Shown: positions 23,975 to 35,540 of the stretch, one piece after another
Layout of the letters: every line of letters begins with the position of its first letter
How positions within the stretch are numbered: the first letter of the stretch is position 1
DNA from: Pseudisothecium myosuroides
Lineage: Eukaryota > Streptophyta > Bryopsida > Hypnales > Lembophyllaceae
NCBI GenBank assembly: GCA_951799445.1
Contig: OX637287.1
Location: forward strand, 806,001 to 870,000
Direction of reading: 5' to 3'
DNA length: 64,000 nt
Program-made: the position numbers and the translations under genes
Notes under the pieces: model-generated
Databases searched by the model: none
Told to the model about the DNA's origin: nothing
Seen by the model: only the letters and a program-made list of their open reading frames with translations

Positions 23975-26284
23975 TTAATCCCTAAAGGAGATTGCAACCA
24001 CTAGTGGCCTATGCCTTATGTATTCACCCGATAATACATTGAGAATGGATGTATTTGTAAATACATGCAACTTGAATATTTTTGGCATTAGTGTAAGGAA
24101 AAATTAGAATTTTCTTAAAAAAAATTTAGAGATTCTATGAAGAATCTCTGCCTATTGGAAGTGAGCCACCAGTGTATCTATTGCAAGACTGTATCTCTTG
24201 TGAGACCATCTGACCGTGCAATGCAAATACTGTACATTGCCGTAGGGTGTCAATGACCGGTTTAGCCAATTTAGGGTGGTTAGCGAACTTCTCACCATGA
24301 TGCTGACCTCCTCGGATGCTCACCTCAAGGTTTAGGTTTGGTGCTTGTGCATTTACAAGTTATCGTTGCAGACCTTGCAGCTTGTGCAAATACCATTGCG
24401 GCTTCTCTTGCAATTTGGGACATTGCTTTGATCTCATCTTCTCTGGGTGGTCTCTTTTTGCAATCACCGTTCCCCTAGGGTTTGGAGTAATTTGTTGAGT
24501 TGCAATTGCCGAGGGTTTATTTGATCTAGAGAGTGAAACGAATAGAACTCTAGAGAGTCCATTGCAATATATTAGTTTGCATTACAACGTCCTTGCTTAC
24601 TCTAGTAATTTACGACAGATTACCGGAATATGGATAAAACGAATCTTGAGGACCGACACTAATAAGCAGCTCATGCTTTTGAATTAGATTGTTGCTCTAT
24701 GACTAAGGATATGTCTACAAATGGCAGACTGAAGGTTCTTGACTCAAAAGGAAGGACTTTGTTGGGGCTGACCTATTAAAGCCCTGAAAGAATAGAGGAA
24801 TTGCAATGCACCCCAGCAAGTGGTGTTCCATTGAGTGCATGAACGCTAATTGGTGAACCTGCGTGATCACATAAGAAAAGAGTTGCGGAACCTTGCCATA
24901 ATAACTATAGGACTGTGTCTGTTATGTATCTATGAGTACTTCGTGTGCAGAACATCCTCCCATGGGTGGCAGTACAGGGGCTGCTTCAGACACTTCTGGT
25001 CGAACATGTATGCAAAACAAGGGCAAACATCAGAATTCCATAGTAAATATTGAAGTAGGATAAACAATAGCAATGACTCTGAAGACCCTCAATCAAAAAG
25101 CCATGTGTGATTGAACACGTACCCAATAAGACCAATGCTCCTGGTCAGGACAGAAGGCATATTTAGATAACCAACCTCGAAGATTTCATCGATCTCTTGT
25201 GGGGTGAGCATTGCACAACTTGACAACAAATCCAGGAAGAAGAACCCAATGCACCCATCAACATTTAGCACAAGGTTGTTGGCCTTGGTCGATGTGTAAG
25301 TCTCCACAATCACAGCATATTTCATGTACTTCATGGCAGGGAATTGTGTGCGCGCATACTTCTGCAAAAGCTCAACAGACAAGCGCCATCAACATCAGAA
25401 AGTTCTGTGTACTTTTATAATATATCTTGCTTCGATGTCTATAGGGTTGTTCATTGACATATTGATGACACCATATTCTCTTTGTTTGTACTTCTATAAT
25501 TGCTGTCAATTAGGTTTGGAGTAATTTGTTGACTTGCAATCTCGGAGGTTTGATTTGGACTGTGAACGAAATTTGACAAAAATTCAATGCCAAAGAGTTT
25601 AACAGACAAGGTCCCTTTCTAATGCAACATCATGAAGGTTTGTTGATTTTTATTTACTGCATAGAAGAAATTATTGACTTCATTTGTATATTTTGCAGCT
25701 TCTTTTCATTGTTTGGCTGCCATAGATTGTTGTTTAATTGGTGTCTTGAAGTATTACTGTGTTAGGGTAGAAGAAGGATGTGATTGTTGCTGATTGTAAT
25801 GGAATGTGCTATTATTTTGGCTGTTTACGTCCTAGCATTCACTCATTCCTTAGGTCAGATCTAGTGTCGTTACTTTCTTTCTCACAGTTGAGTTCATTGA
25901 TCATGTGAAATGCAGGACCTTAATCGGAGGTGACAATGCGATCGAGAAACCTGTACTTTGCCGTCACATCGTCCCATTTTGGGCTGACACGCCTGTCCCA
26001 ATTAATCATCGCTTTGTGAGGTACCGTATCAATAGCCAAGAACGCCGACAAAAGACCCTTCCCAAATCCCACCCATGTTTACATTTTTCACGAATTTTTG
26101 ACTGCCGAAGTATGTCCACACATTTTGATGCACTATACTAGCCTTAACAGAGAACACAAGCAAAAAATCTAGGCTCCCAAACCTGCTTCCTAGAGCGTGG
26201 AATGGTGCTCTATACACAAAGTAGCTTTAGAATATGGTTCAAATGGTGTCTGTATTCTCAAGATCAACCTCCTTTAGGGGTTAA
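23975..26284. mobile_element. 2.3-kb TTAA-flanked element with a captured gene fragment (E8)
   Basis: Left TTAATCCCTAAAGGAGATTG (23975); right CAACCTCCTTTAGGGGTTAA (to 26284), whose reverse complement matches the left end at 18 of 20 positions. The interior is less AT-rich than in the other TTAA elements. It has no transposase-like ORF and includes an ATP-citrate lyase B fragment (25089-25382, minus). Other interior stretches (about 24140-24520, 25900-26060) also look gene-derived, but I cannot name them. A single non-autonomous unit is the simplest reading. Confidence 0.7.
25089..25382 (-). pseudogene. ACLB: ATP-citrate lyase subunit B fragment (one exon and flanks)
   Basis: ACLB makes cytosolic acetyl-CoA from citrate. 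On the minus strand, about 85 codons match the C-terminal part of plant ACLB: LLQKYARTQFP, KYMKYAV, KANNLVLNVDGCIG, LFLDLL-like FFFLDLLSSC, QEIDEI, GYLN, RSIGLIG. The match ends exactly after RSIGLIG at a GG|GTACGT splice-donor-like site (about 25123). The predicted tail (VFNHTW...) is then intron read-through. Upstream, TTTTGCAG precedes KYAR. Changes at conserved positions (for example MPSVLT where GLFVLA is usual) and the absence of other exons make it a non-functional fragment. Keeping a donor implies copying from genomic DNA rather than mRNA. Confidence 0.82.
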
Positions 26285-27465
26285 CCCACCTAAACCAACA
26301 TTTACTGATCAATCACATCTTTATCAACCTTAAACCGTGTGTAAATAGATGTGAACTTGATGTCATTTTCTAACAATCCCATCCAATTCTTTACCAAAAG
26401 AAAACTACTTACACAATTTGTGGAAATGAGTGGGGGACTAGCGCAAATGAGAAGGGTGTGTAGATGTCAAATTTGGGTGACTGACAACATTGGGTTGTTC
26501 TACCTTAGTAATCCGACAACTTAAGCATTCTAGCCATGTGTAGTAGTAGTATAAGCAAAAAGATAGGTTTCTCTAATAATGAACAAGAAATCACGGAGAA
26601 TGCTATTTTTTTCATATTTTTATTTCCAATATTGAAGTTACTACTAAGAAATCCACTTTGGATCTCTAGGCCATTTATAGATTAATTTTACCTACCAATG
26701 TAGGATTATAATCTCCACTAATGAATGATTTTCTATTATTGGCAAAATGCCTATCTAGTAGTTGAGAATATTATTGTGATCTGAAAACAAGAAATTGAAG
26801 TGCCAACTTCTACTAGTGCACACTCAAAAGATGGCATAAAATACCCACATCAATAGACAATCAGCAAGAGACGTGAATGGTCTACTTGTTCATTTTCCTA
26901 AAATTATATACTATGATAATTTGGGATTGCACCACCAAATAATCATGTGGACATGACTTGGAGTTTGGGGCACCCACAAGCTGAGAGATTCCTGGACCGG
27001 ACCAATCTCACTTAGAAGTCTGACCTTCACACCATGAAATGGTGCCAACCACATTTCAACACTGAAAGTGGAACACAATGAAGCAGCAACTTAAGGTATT
27101 CAGCATGATAGAAGTGGAAATGAAAACGACGTCATAATTTTACCTGATAGAAGAAAAGAAATCATGAAGAACACATACATTTTCATCTCCATTAATGAAA
27201 TCACTACAAAATTTTAAAGTGGAAAGTGCCATACCCTCAAGTTGTTCTATAGGTTAGCCCTAAACTGATTTATGGGCTGATCCTAAATTGCAATATAGTT
27301 GCTTCCATCAACCCTTCTACCAAAAATAGAACAAATGCAAGGAGCTCACTGGTTGGCAATGGATTCCAAGAAAACGGTTTAGAGTCACACTTATCTATTT
27401 CAGAGTAGTCTATATATCAACGAAAGGGTCATGATTGGTTTATGGAATTCATACTTTAGTCAAGA
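26285..27465. other. Intergenic DNA downstream of the kinase-ankyrin pseudogene
   Basis: AT-rich. The part next to 27466 is presumably 3' UTR. Nothing else was recognised. Confidence 0.3.
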
Positions 27466-30098
27466 CTAAAGTTCATTTAACCAGACAAATTCATCACTAT
27501 CATAGTTTAGGTCAGGAGGCGCTTCTGCTCCAATTCTGGCAATGTGGTCTAAGTAATCCTTACCCCACCGGTCCCTCTGTCCACAGTTGAACCCAACCTC
27601 CAACAAAAGCTCAACCAGCTTTCTAGCACCCTTGAGAGGACCCACACACACTCGATCCATTGCAATGTAGCCACTCCGGTCTCTATAATTTGGATCAGCG
27701 CCTGCCTACAATAGGAGTTTTACCATTTCTATTTTCTACGTTGGCTCCACTATCTCAGTTGCATTTATTGCTAAATGAAGAGGTGAAGAACCAAAAAGTA
27801 GTTCAAATGACAAATTCATTGGATAGTTCCATTCTCTTATGAGATAATTTGCAACAAGCACCTGGCAATAGTAGGTTGCAATATGCAGTAGGGACTTATA
27901 ATACAACAAATTACCACTAGCGTTCTCTTTGAATAAATTCAAGTGTAATCCACAACCTTCAAGAAACTGTAGAACACCTAAGTATTCCTTCTTAGAACAT
28001 TGTTCAGCGAGAAAAGAAGGAAATTCAATCTGGAAATGAAGACTGATCACTTCATCAGAATTTCTTGTTTCAAATGCAGACAAGATCTTGACAACATATA
28101 TTTGAGCACGCTCCCTTTTATGACACATTGCATCAAATGTATCCATTGATACAACATATCCACATCTAACAGACATTTTGTCTGCATCAAGAATGACAGC
28201 TCCTCTCTCGAATAGATAATGTACAGTCTCAGCGTGATCTCCCTCCATGGTGTAGTATACTAGGTTCTCCATCGTATCCCGGAAGATGGTAGTGTTCACA
28301 TAATCCGAATCCACCTCACAATTCTCTAGGATCATTCTCACCATCTCTGTCTTGCCCCTAGCTGCCAGCTTGTGAATTGCCTTCCTCAATATCTCAACGT
28401 CTCGGCCTTGATATGACATAATTTGATGTGGCTCCCAAGTGTCAAAATCTATCCCTACATCCACGAGTAGAAATCGAAACACTTCAGGGTTGCTGCACAA
28501 ACAAGCCTTGTAAAGGAGAAGGAGTTGTCTCTTCATCGTGTCCGGCCATGAGGCACCCAGGTATCGTAATGTCTGGAGACTTTCCTCTCTTACACAAATA
28601 AGCGCCATGTAAGGAATGTCTCTCTCAGGTTGGAAGCCCCACGTGCTCTTTTCCACAATATACTTGACTCCCTTAGCATAATCTAACTTGCAGAAATAGT
28701 GCACCAAAAGATTCTCTTCTGCGTCCATGACCGTGTTCCAAGATGGACTGTAAATCATGCAGTCCGGCACGTCACGGAACCACTTTTTGAACCTCACCAC
28801 CATATTCTAGTAATCACTGGACCCTATGAAGACATGGTCAGCCCTTTTATACATAATAGAACATCGGCTGGGACTATAGGACTCTGAGCTGAACATCTCG
28901 GAGATTAAATCGTTCATTTCGGAGAGGCATTGCTTGAGAGTTATTCTGTCGTCCCTCTCGATGCTAAAACAACTAGCAACCAACTTCTTCAGCCTAGAAA
29001 GGTCAACTCCACTTGCACTTCTCGGTACATCGTCTAGGAAGTAATTTGGGCACCTTTCACTCCACTTGTCTGCTAGGACGAAATCCTCCTCCGTGAAGTT
29101 GCCAGGGATGTTGCCATCGTGCACCATCTTAGCTAGAACCATTTCCAATGAATACACATTGGACGGGTATGGATTGGACACGATCTCACTTTTACAGATC
29201 ATGTCGGGCCCCGGTGGATCAATGACCTCAGGCGCAGCCCAGAACAAGGACCCGCCCAAGGTGTGAAGGTAAGAGACATCATTGCGATGGAAGCTCAAGC
29301 CAAAGTCCACCAGCTTTGGCACCACGGTCTTGTCGAGCAAAATGTTGGCGCTTTTCAGGTCCCTGTGGTACACATTCTGCAAATGACACACTGTCAAGGC
29401 AATCACAATCTCCCTGAACAAAATCAGCTTCTGCATCCACCACAACACCTCATCCACCTCCCAAAGCCGACACATGATGCGTGCTCCCTCTTCAACCTCG
29501 CGGTCGTGTTTGAACACATCTTTCCCTTGTGACTGGAGGAAATCATTCAGATTGCAGCCTCGCACATAATCCGTCACAACACACAGACAATCCAAATCCC
29601 GGCTCATCATGGGCCCGTAGACTGTCATAAAGTTTTTGCGGCCCCACAAAACTTTGAGATTGCTTGCTTCTCTGATGAGCTCAACAACGTTTGTCTTCCT
29701 AGGGTCTACTTGCTTCACAGCCACTTCGAGTGGCATATCCACCTCCTCTAGCATCGCAATGGTGCGTTTGTTGCTTAGATGACATGCTAGCAATATACCA
29801 TGATAATACCCCAAAAGCTGGACGGGGTCTTTTTTAAAAGGGTCTTCTTGAAAGATCGGCTCTAAAGGGTGCCCACGTAGATGGTACCGAAGCCCCCTGT
29901 CCCAACTGTCTTGAATCTCCGTGTCTCAGTGCCAAGAGGAAAGGTGGGTGATGTCTCCTCATTGGCATCCTCGTCAACCTGGAGACTAGTCAGGGCATAC
30001 ACGTACTTGTCGCTATCAAATATGCGCTTTGATGTATGCCAATCATCATCAAATGCACTTCCGTTCTTCTTCTTTTTATCAAACGTAGACGTTGACAT
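27466..30098 (-). pseudogene. Protein kinase with C-terminal ankyrin repeats (copy B), disrupted
   Basis: Start ATG 30098 (MSTSTFDKKKK). A 50-residue leader precedes a Ser/Thr kinase domain with the loop GTGGFGTIYVG, VAVK lysine, HRDLKSAN catalytic loop, DFG (LVDFGLS) and APEV, so the kinase was once active-type. A region of about 330 residues and ankyrin-like repeats (SPLHLAI, AGADPNYRDRSG, LLLEVGFN..DRWGKD) follow, ending at the TGA before 27466. Ankyrins more often precede kinases in plants, so the order is uncommon. Breaks: a frameshift near 29862, where copy A has about 10 extra bases; TAG at 28807-28809 (copy A has CAG, Gln); TAG at 27736-27738 and 27706-27708. Single-exon layout. The few lesions suggest recent loss. 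Substrate and pathway are unknown. Confidence 0.75.
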
Positions 30099-30382
30099 GT
30101 TGGATCCTCTCTGCCAAGGTCACTCCTCTAATTGTTGCTAACCTTAATTACTTGCAGTTGACGGTTGATGTGCAGGGAGCGGACGCGCGTCGACACCCAC
30201 AATTTTTAGCTCTTTGAGACCACAATGGTTGCTCCAGCTTCAAATTTGCCTCCGGAATGTGTACTTCCTCTCTCCAACCCGTCATATCCCATCACTTCCT
30301 ACAAACCTAAAAGACGTGAATGGAGCAGACTTCCACGAATCTAGAAACTCGTAGTGTAGCTCCTTTTAATTCCGATGAACGC

Positions 30383-32132
30383 CACTACAAGAAATTGGGG
30401 GTATAAATGATTGCAAAAAATGACTTCAAATTGACTTCCAGCAGTCATTTCGGACAAAAATGACAGATAAATGACTCGAGGCCCCTGCTATCATTTCGGA
30501 CAAGTCGTTTTTAAATGACTGCAGTGCTTATTATCACCATCCATTTTTCCTTGGATGGACTTTGGATGAGAAAGTGTGAGGTGGACATCCACGTCAGTAG
30601 TCATTTGCAAGTCATTTTGTAATTGAGTCTAGGGCCATTTCAGATCTATTTTTTTTTAAGATATTTGAATTTCAGATCTACCTTTCTTCTAGATTCTAGA
30701 ATTTCAAATCTACCTTTTATTAAGATTTCAAAATTCCAAATCTACCTTTCTTCTAGATTTTAGAATTTCAAATCTACCTTTTTTTTAGATTTCAAAATTC
30801 CAGATCTACCTTATTCCTAGATTTCAAAAATTCAAAAATTTGTATTTAATAGATTTCATTGGTTTAAGAAACCATACAATTTCTTGGATTTTAAATATTT
30901 TTCAATTTCTATAGATTATAGAAATTTAGAAATTGTAGAAATCTATATTCTATAGAAATTTACAAATTATAGAAATCTACACTCCATAGAAATCTACAAA
31001 TTGTAGAAATCTATACTCTATAGAAATCTACAAATTGTAGAGATCTTAGAATTAAATCACTAAAATTCATTGCATAAGACTACAACAACTTACAAGTCTT
31101 ATATGTCCAACTTAATGGTACTCTTCACAATTGATATGGGACAATTGATATAAAGCAAATGGAAATGAACTTTGAAAGCAACTAGGAAACAACTAGAAAA
31201 TGACTAAGAAACAACTTGTATACGACTTAAAAGCGACTAGGAAACGACTAGCTTTACTATTGGAAAATTCAGTTTTTTTGTTGATATGGGCAATTTCGTT
31301 AAAATGGCGAAATTCTTTAACTTTGGCAGTTTTCACAGTTCAAAATGCTGGAGTTTGAAATGTTCAACTTTCCTAGATTTCAGAAATCTACAAGTGTTAT
31401 AGATGTTGCTTTCAAAGTTCAAACTAAGTGGTTTGAAATCTACAACAATGCTAGATATATGAAATCTATAAAAGACCAAGATTTTTGAAATCTATATCCC
31501 TTTTAGATGTCTCTTTTGCAGTTTAGAGCGGCCGCTTCCAAAATGGCACATAGAATACTTCCATTTTAACAAAATTGCCCATTGATTTGGTCGCATTCAT
31601 TTGGTTTACTTTCCATTGATTTCTATCCAAATCAACAAATTATTCTCCAAATCAACAGAAAAGTGAATCAAATCTATGCAACCAAATCAATAGAAAAGCT
31701 GAATTTTCTAGTAGTGAAGGAAATGATTAAGAAACAACTAGTGTACAACTAGAAAGCAACTAAAAAATGACTCACTCCTAAACCGTGGACACATCAGCAT
31801 TGCGAAATCCACGTAGGCGACGTCAAATTCCCTCAAAGGTGCCTCCAATAAAAAAGAAGTCATTTGCAAGTTGCAGATCAGTGACGCCAAATCGCAGAAA
31901 ATGATTGTGACCTCTACAATAGGAAAATAAATGAACCCTCAACGAAAACATGCACATGAAGTCTGGTTTTCATTGTGTCTTCATTCCCTAGTCGCGACCG
32001 CGACTAGTAAATGACTTGAACCTTGTCAAAGAAGGATAGAGGGTGCAATTAGAGAAGTGCAGTTGCGCTGCAGTCATTCCGGACATGCATAAATGACTCC
32101 GTAGTCATTTATACCTCCATTTTCTTGTAGTG
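30383..32132. mobile_element. Non-autonomous CACTA (En/Spm-type) element, 1.75 kb
   Basis: Ends CACTACAAGAAATTGGGGG and, inverted, CACTACAAGAAAATGGAGG, followed on both sides by GTATAAATGA. A 3-bp duplication CGC lies at 30380-30382 and 32133-32135. The subterminal zones are rich in short repeats of ATGACT and, internally, gaaatctaca/tgtagaaatct motifs. There is no transposase. A second MITE is nested at 31286-31582. Confidence 0.88.
31286..31582. mobile_element. 297-bp MITE nested in the CACTA element
   Basis: Ends ATGGGCAATTTCGTTAAAATGG and ...CCATTTTAACAAAATTGCCCAT; TTGAT direct repeats lie at 31281-31285 and 31583-31587. The ends are related to the MITE at 14055. The interior contains a NotI-like GCGGCCGC. 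Non-coding. Confidence 0.65.
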
Positions 32133-32135
32133 CGC

Positions 32136-33128
32136 GTGATCACATTCCTGCTAGGAATCGGCTTTGCATTGTGTGATCGTGCCAGGTAAAGACTACGGGA
32201 GCCAAAGAACAGCTTAACATGTTGGCCGATGAGAAGAAAACCAACCGGAGACAAAATCTCGGAAGATACTGCACACCATAGCCATCTTGGAACCCTAAAA
32301 CTGACCGCGGAGAGGTCACTTAGTGTGCATATTAGAAACCACGTGAGATCTAATATAAGGTACTATATATTTATTCTACCTAAAATTTATAAAAAAATTA
32401 TATCTAATATAGAGTGTGTAAAATTAAATGTAGGGTATTATAACTAATATAGGATTATGTTTAATACCATATATTAGATTTTACATAGAAAAAATATAGG
32501 GAGACAATAATATGTAGGGGCAAATAATTTTATAGGGTGAGTATTTAATGTCCTTAAAGAAGAGATGGACAAAAAATGACACATTATTTGTCCCAAATTA
32601 TCTATGAACCTTGGATGAGGGGCTCTAGTTGCCTCTAGAATTATCTATAAAGTCCTTTGAAGTCACTTAAAATTTGAAGAATCTATCATAAATTTTGCTT
32701 TAATGTACTCTTATTTGTTCATTCCAAATAGTAAAAAGGTATAAAAGAGCTTGGTGGTCTATCATTATGTGTAAGAGCTTGGTGGTCTATACTTGTTTAT
32801 TATATTGTAATGCAATGTCATCTTTTCTTTGTTGAGTACTTGCACTCATTGTATTCATTAAAATATATTGTAGATGATTAGTAGTAAGTTGTTTGACACA
32901 ACTAGAATGCATTGTTTACAGTCTATAAATGTATTTGTTTAACCACAGTACATTGTTTAAACATAAATTACTTTAGTTTTTAGTAACCATAAAAAAATGG
33001 TTTGAAGAAGGAATGACAAAAGAATAAAGGAAAAAAGGATAAAAAAACAACAATAGGAAAAAAAAATCATACAATACCTATTAGTTCTAATTTTTAAATC
33101 TAATATAGGGGCCAAAAAATTGGACTCA
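32136..33128. other. Spacer between two CACTA elements
   Basis: Contains repeated 'aatatagg' phrases (for example 32350-32480) and no credible ORF. Similar phrases resume at 34700-34810 beyond the next element, so that element probably inserted into one pre-existing AT-rich repeat. Confidence 0.45.
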
Positions 33129-34699
33129 CACTACTAGAGAAATTGATGTCCATTTTAGCATGGATTTAGCATAGTTTTGTTATTAAAAGGGTTGATTAGG
33201 ACATCTTATCTCGGACACTTTTTAGCATAGTTTTGTTATTGATGCCACGTAGGATAAATGTCCTATGAAATGTGCCACGTCAGTTAAAATCAATTGCCAT
33301 GTCATCAAAAAATATTATAATATTATTTATAACAAAAAATTATTATTTCTCAAAAATCTGCCATGTAGGCTGCCATATAGGTTGAACCTGCCACATCTTT
33401 TAATCCGCCATGTGGATAGGAGTGCCACGTCAACAGCTAGAAAATATATTCAAAAAAATCAATTAAAGTTTCAAAACTAGATCATGCAATTTAAAATTTA
33501 GTTTCAAGAACTTCGTCACTTGATTCCAAGTGATTGAATGTGAGAAGCCATTGAACTTTGGATGTCACTTTCCATTGTGATTACAGAGAGAAGAAGACAA
33601 GTGCTTTTATACAAGTGAGGTGGTAGAAGGCAAGGCAACCAATGTGGGATATGTAAATGAGAAGTTCAAGTAACCCGTCATTCAAATAGGAATTGTGGTT
33701 AAAATAGAAATTTCAGACCTCTTTTAGGCATAGTAAAATAAGTTTTTTCAAAAGATTTTGAACTAATAAGAGTTGGAAAATCAAGCAAAATTTCATCTCC
33801 AAAAATCCGTTTGAGATTTCAAGACTCCAATCAAAAGTTATGGACAAATTTCAAAGAAGATATTTAAAAGGGACATTTTTTTTTACAATTTCAAATATCT
33901 TCTTTGAAATTTGTCCATAACTTTTGATTGGAGTCTTGAAATCTCAAACGGATTTTTGGAGATGAAAGTTTGATTGATTTGCCAAATTTTCTTGGTTCAA
34001 AGTTTTTTGAAAAAAATTATTTTATTGTGCCTAAAAGAGGTCTGAAATTTCTATTTTAACCACAATTCTTACTTGAATGAATGTGACTTAACTATGAGCC
34101 ATTGAACTTCTCATTTACATCTCCCACATTGGTTGCCTTGCCTCCTACCACCCCACTTGTATAAAATCACTTGTTTTCCTCTCTCTCCCCATATAATGGA
34201 AAGTGGCATTCGAAGATCAATGGCTTCACACATTCAATCACTTCGGATGAAGTGTTGAAGTTCTTAAAACTAAATTTTAAATTGCATGATATAGTTTTGA
34301 AACTTTAATTAATTTTTATGAATCCATTTTTCAGCTGCGGATGTGGCACTCCTATCCACATGGCGGGTTTAATGACGTGGCAGGTTCAACTTACATGGCA
34401 AATTTCCGAGAAATAATTATATTTTAGTTGTAAGTAATAAAAATAAAATTATTATTATTATTATTATTTTATTATTTTATTTTATTTATTTTGATGACGT
34501 GGCAGTTGATATTGGGCTGATGTATCAAACATTTCACAAATAACACATTTAGACAATCTATGTTGAATTTCAAAATTAGGCAATGTATGTTGAGTTTCAA
34601 AATTAATCATGCGAAATTTCCATTTTTGGAACGCAGATAGTTACTATCAACACAATTTAGGAAAAATTGTGTTAATTAGGGTCCCCCTTTCTAGTAGTG
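33129..34699. mobile_element. Second CACTA-type element, foldback, 1.57 kb
   Basis: Ends CACTACTAGAGAAATTG and, inverted, CACTACTAGAAAGGGGG. TCA target duplications lie at 33126-33128 and 34700-34702. The interior is a long inverted repeat (about 33265-33870 against 33890-34520) centred near 33880, for example TTTCATCTCCAAAAATCCG / CGGATTTTTGGAGATGAAA. It has no transposase and could fold as one hairpin. Confidence 0.85.
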
Positions 34700-34702
34700 T
34701 CA

Positions 34703-35523
34703 AAAGTGCATTATAAAAAATATAGGGTGCTATAATAAATACCAATTTAGAATTATTTTTAATAATAGGGTATATTAAATTATGAAATATTAGAAAAATA
34801 GCCCCCATAAAATACCCCCCGATCTCACGTGTATACTAAACCTCTAAGCTAGTGATTCCCCCATGAAACCGACTGAAGACTACAACGCAATGAAGCAAAA
34901 GCGTCGCTAATCGAAGCGAAACGAGGAGAATGCTTAGACAACTCGATTCTGTCGAGCTATCCCTCGAACAAGTTTTGATACTTCATCTCTTCTAACAGGC
35001 TCCCGTTTGTGAAGCAAAGCTAATTGCAGAATATCGGGTTAGAAAGCTTCACGAGCAGCTCTAACCTAGCCTAACGTCTCTTCAGAAGATCGCCAATCCC
35101 CTTTAACAACAACAAGTTTCAGCACAGCTGCGAAATGAAATACCCTCAGAGAACCACTTCCTCGGATGAGCTCACTAGCTACCATATGCTACGAGAGGAG
35201 CTCGGAAGTATCGCTTAGAAAACGCAAACAATGGCCCTTAAAGACTAGTCAATAGCTTTGCTTTTCATTTTTTTTTAAATCTGACAAAATTCAGAAGTTT
35301 CTCCATTGTAGTCCCCTGGGATAATTCAAATAAGATTTCCACATTTGATTGTGGAACTGGGAATCTGAGACCTAAGTTACGTAGAAGCTGTTTGCCGAAG
35401 CTACACCAAAAAGGTTATTACACTATTTCGAATTCTAACATTACATCACTACATTCAAATTAGCGTGTTTCTGCTTCTATAAGGAATTCCAGATTATTTG
35501 AGTTTGACATTAGGTAAATATAT
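34703..35523. other. Intergenic DNA between CACTA and LINE elements
   Basis: After the continuation of the AT repeat, about 34880-35230 is less AT-rich and reads like old exon or UTR material, but no frame or splice structure supports a gene. Confidence 0.3.
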
Positions 35524-35540
35524 GTGGGTGGACTACATGG

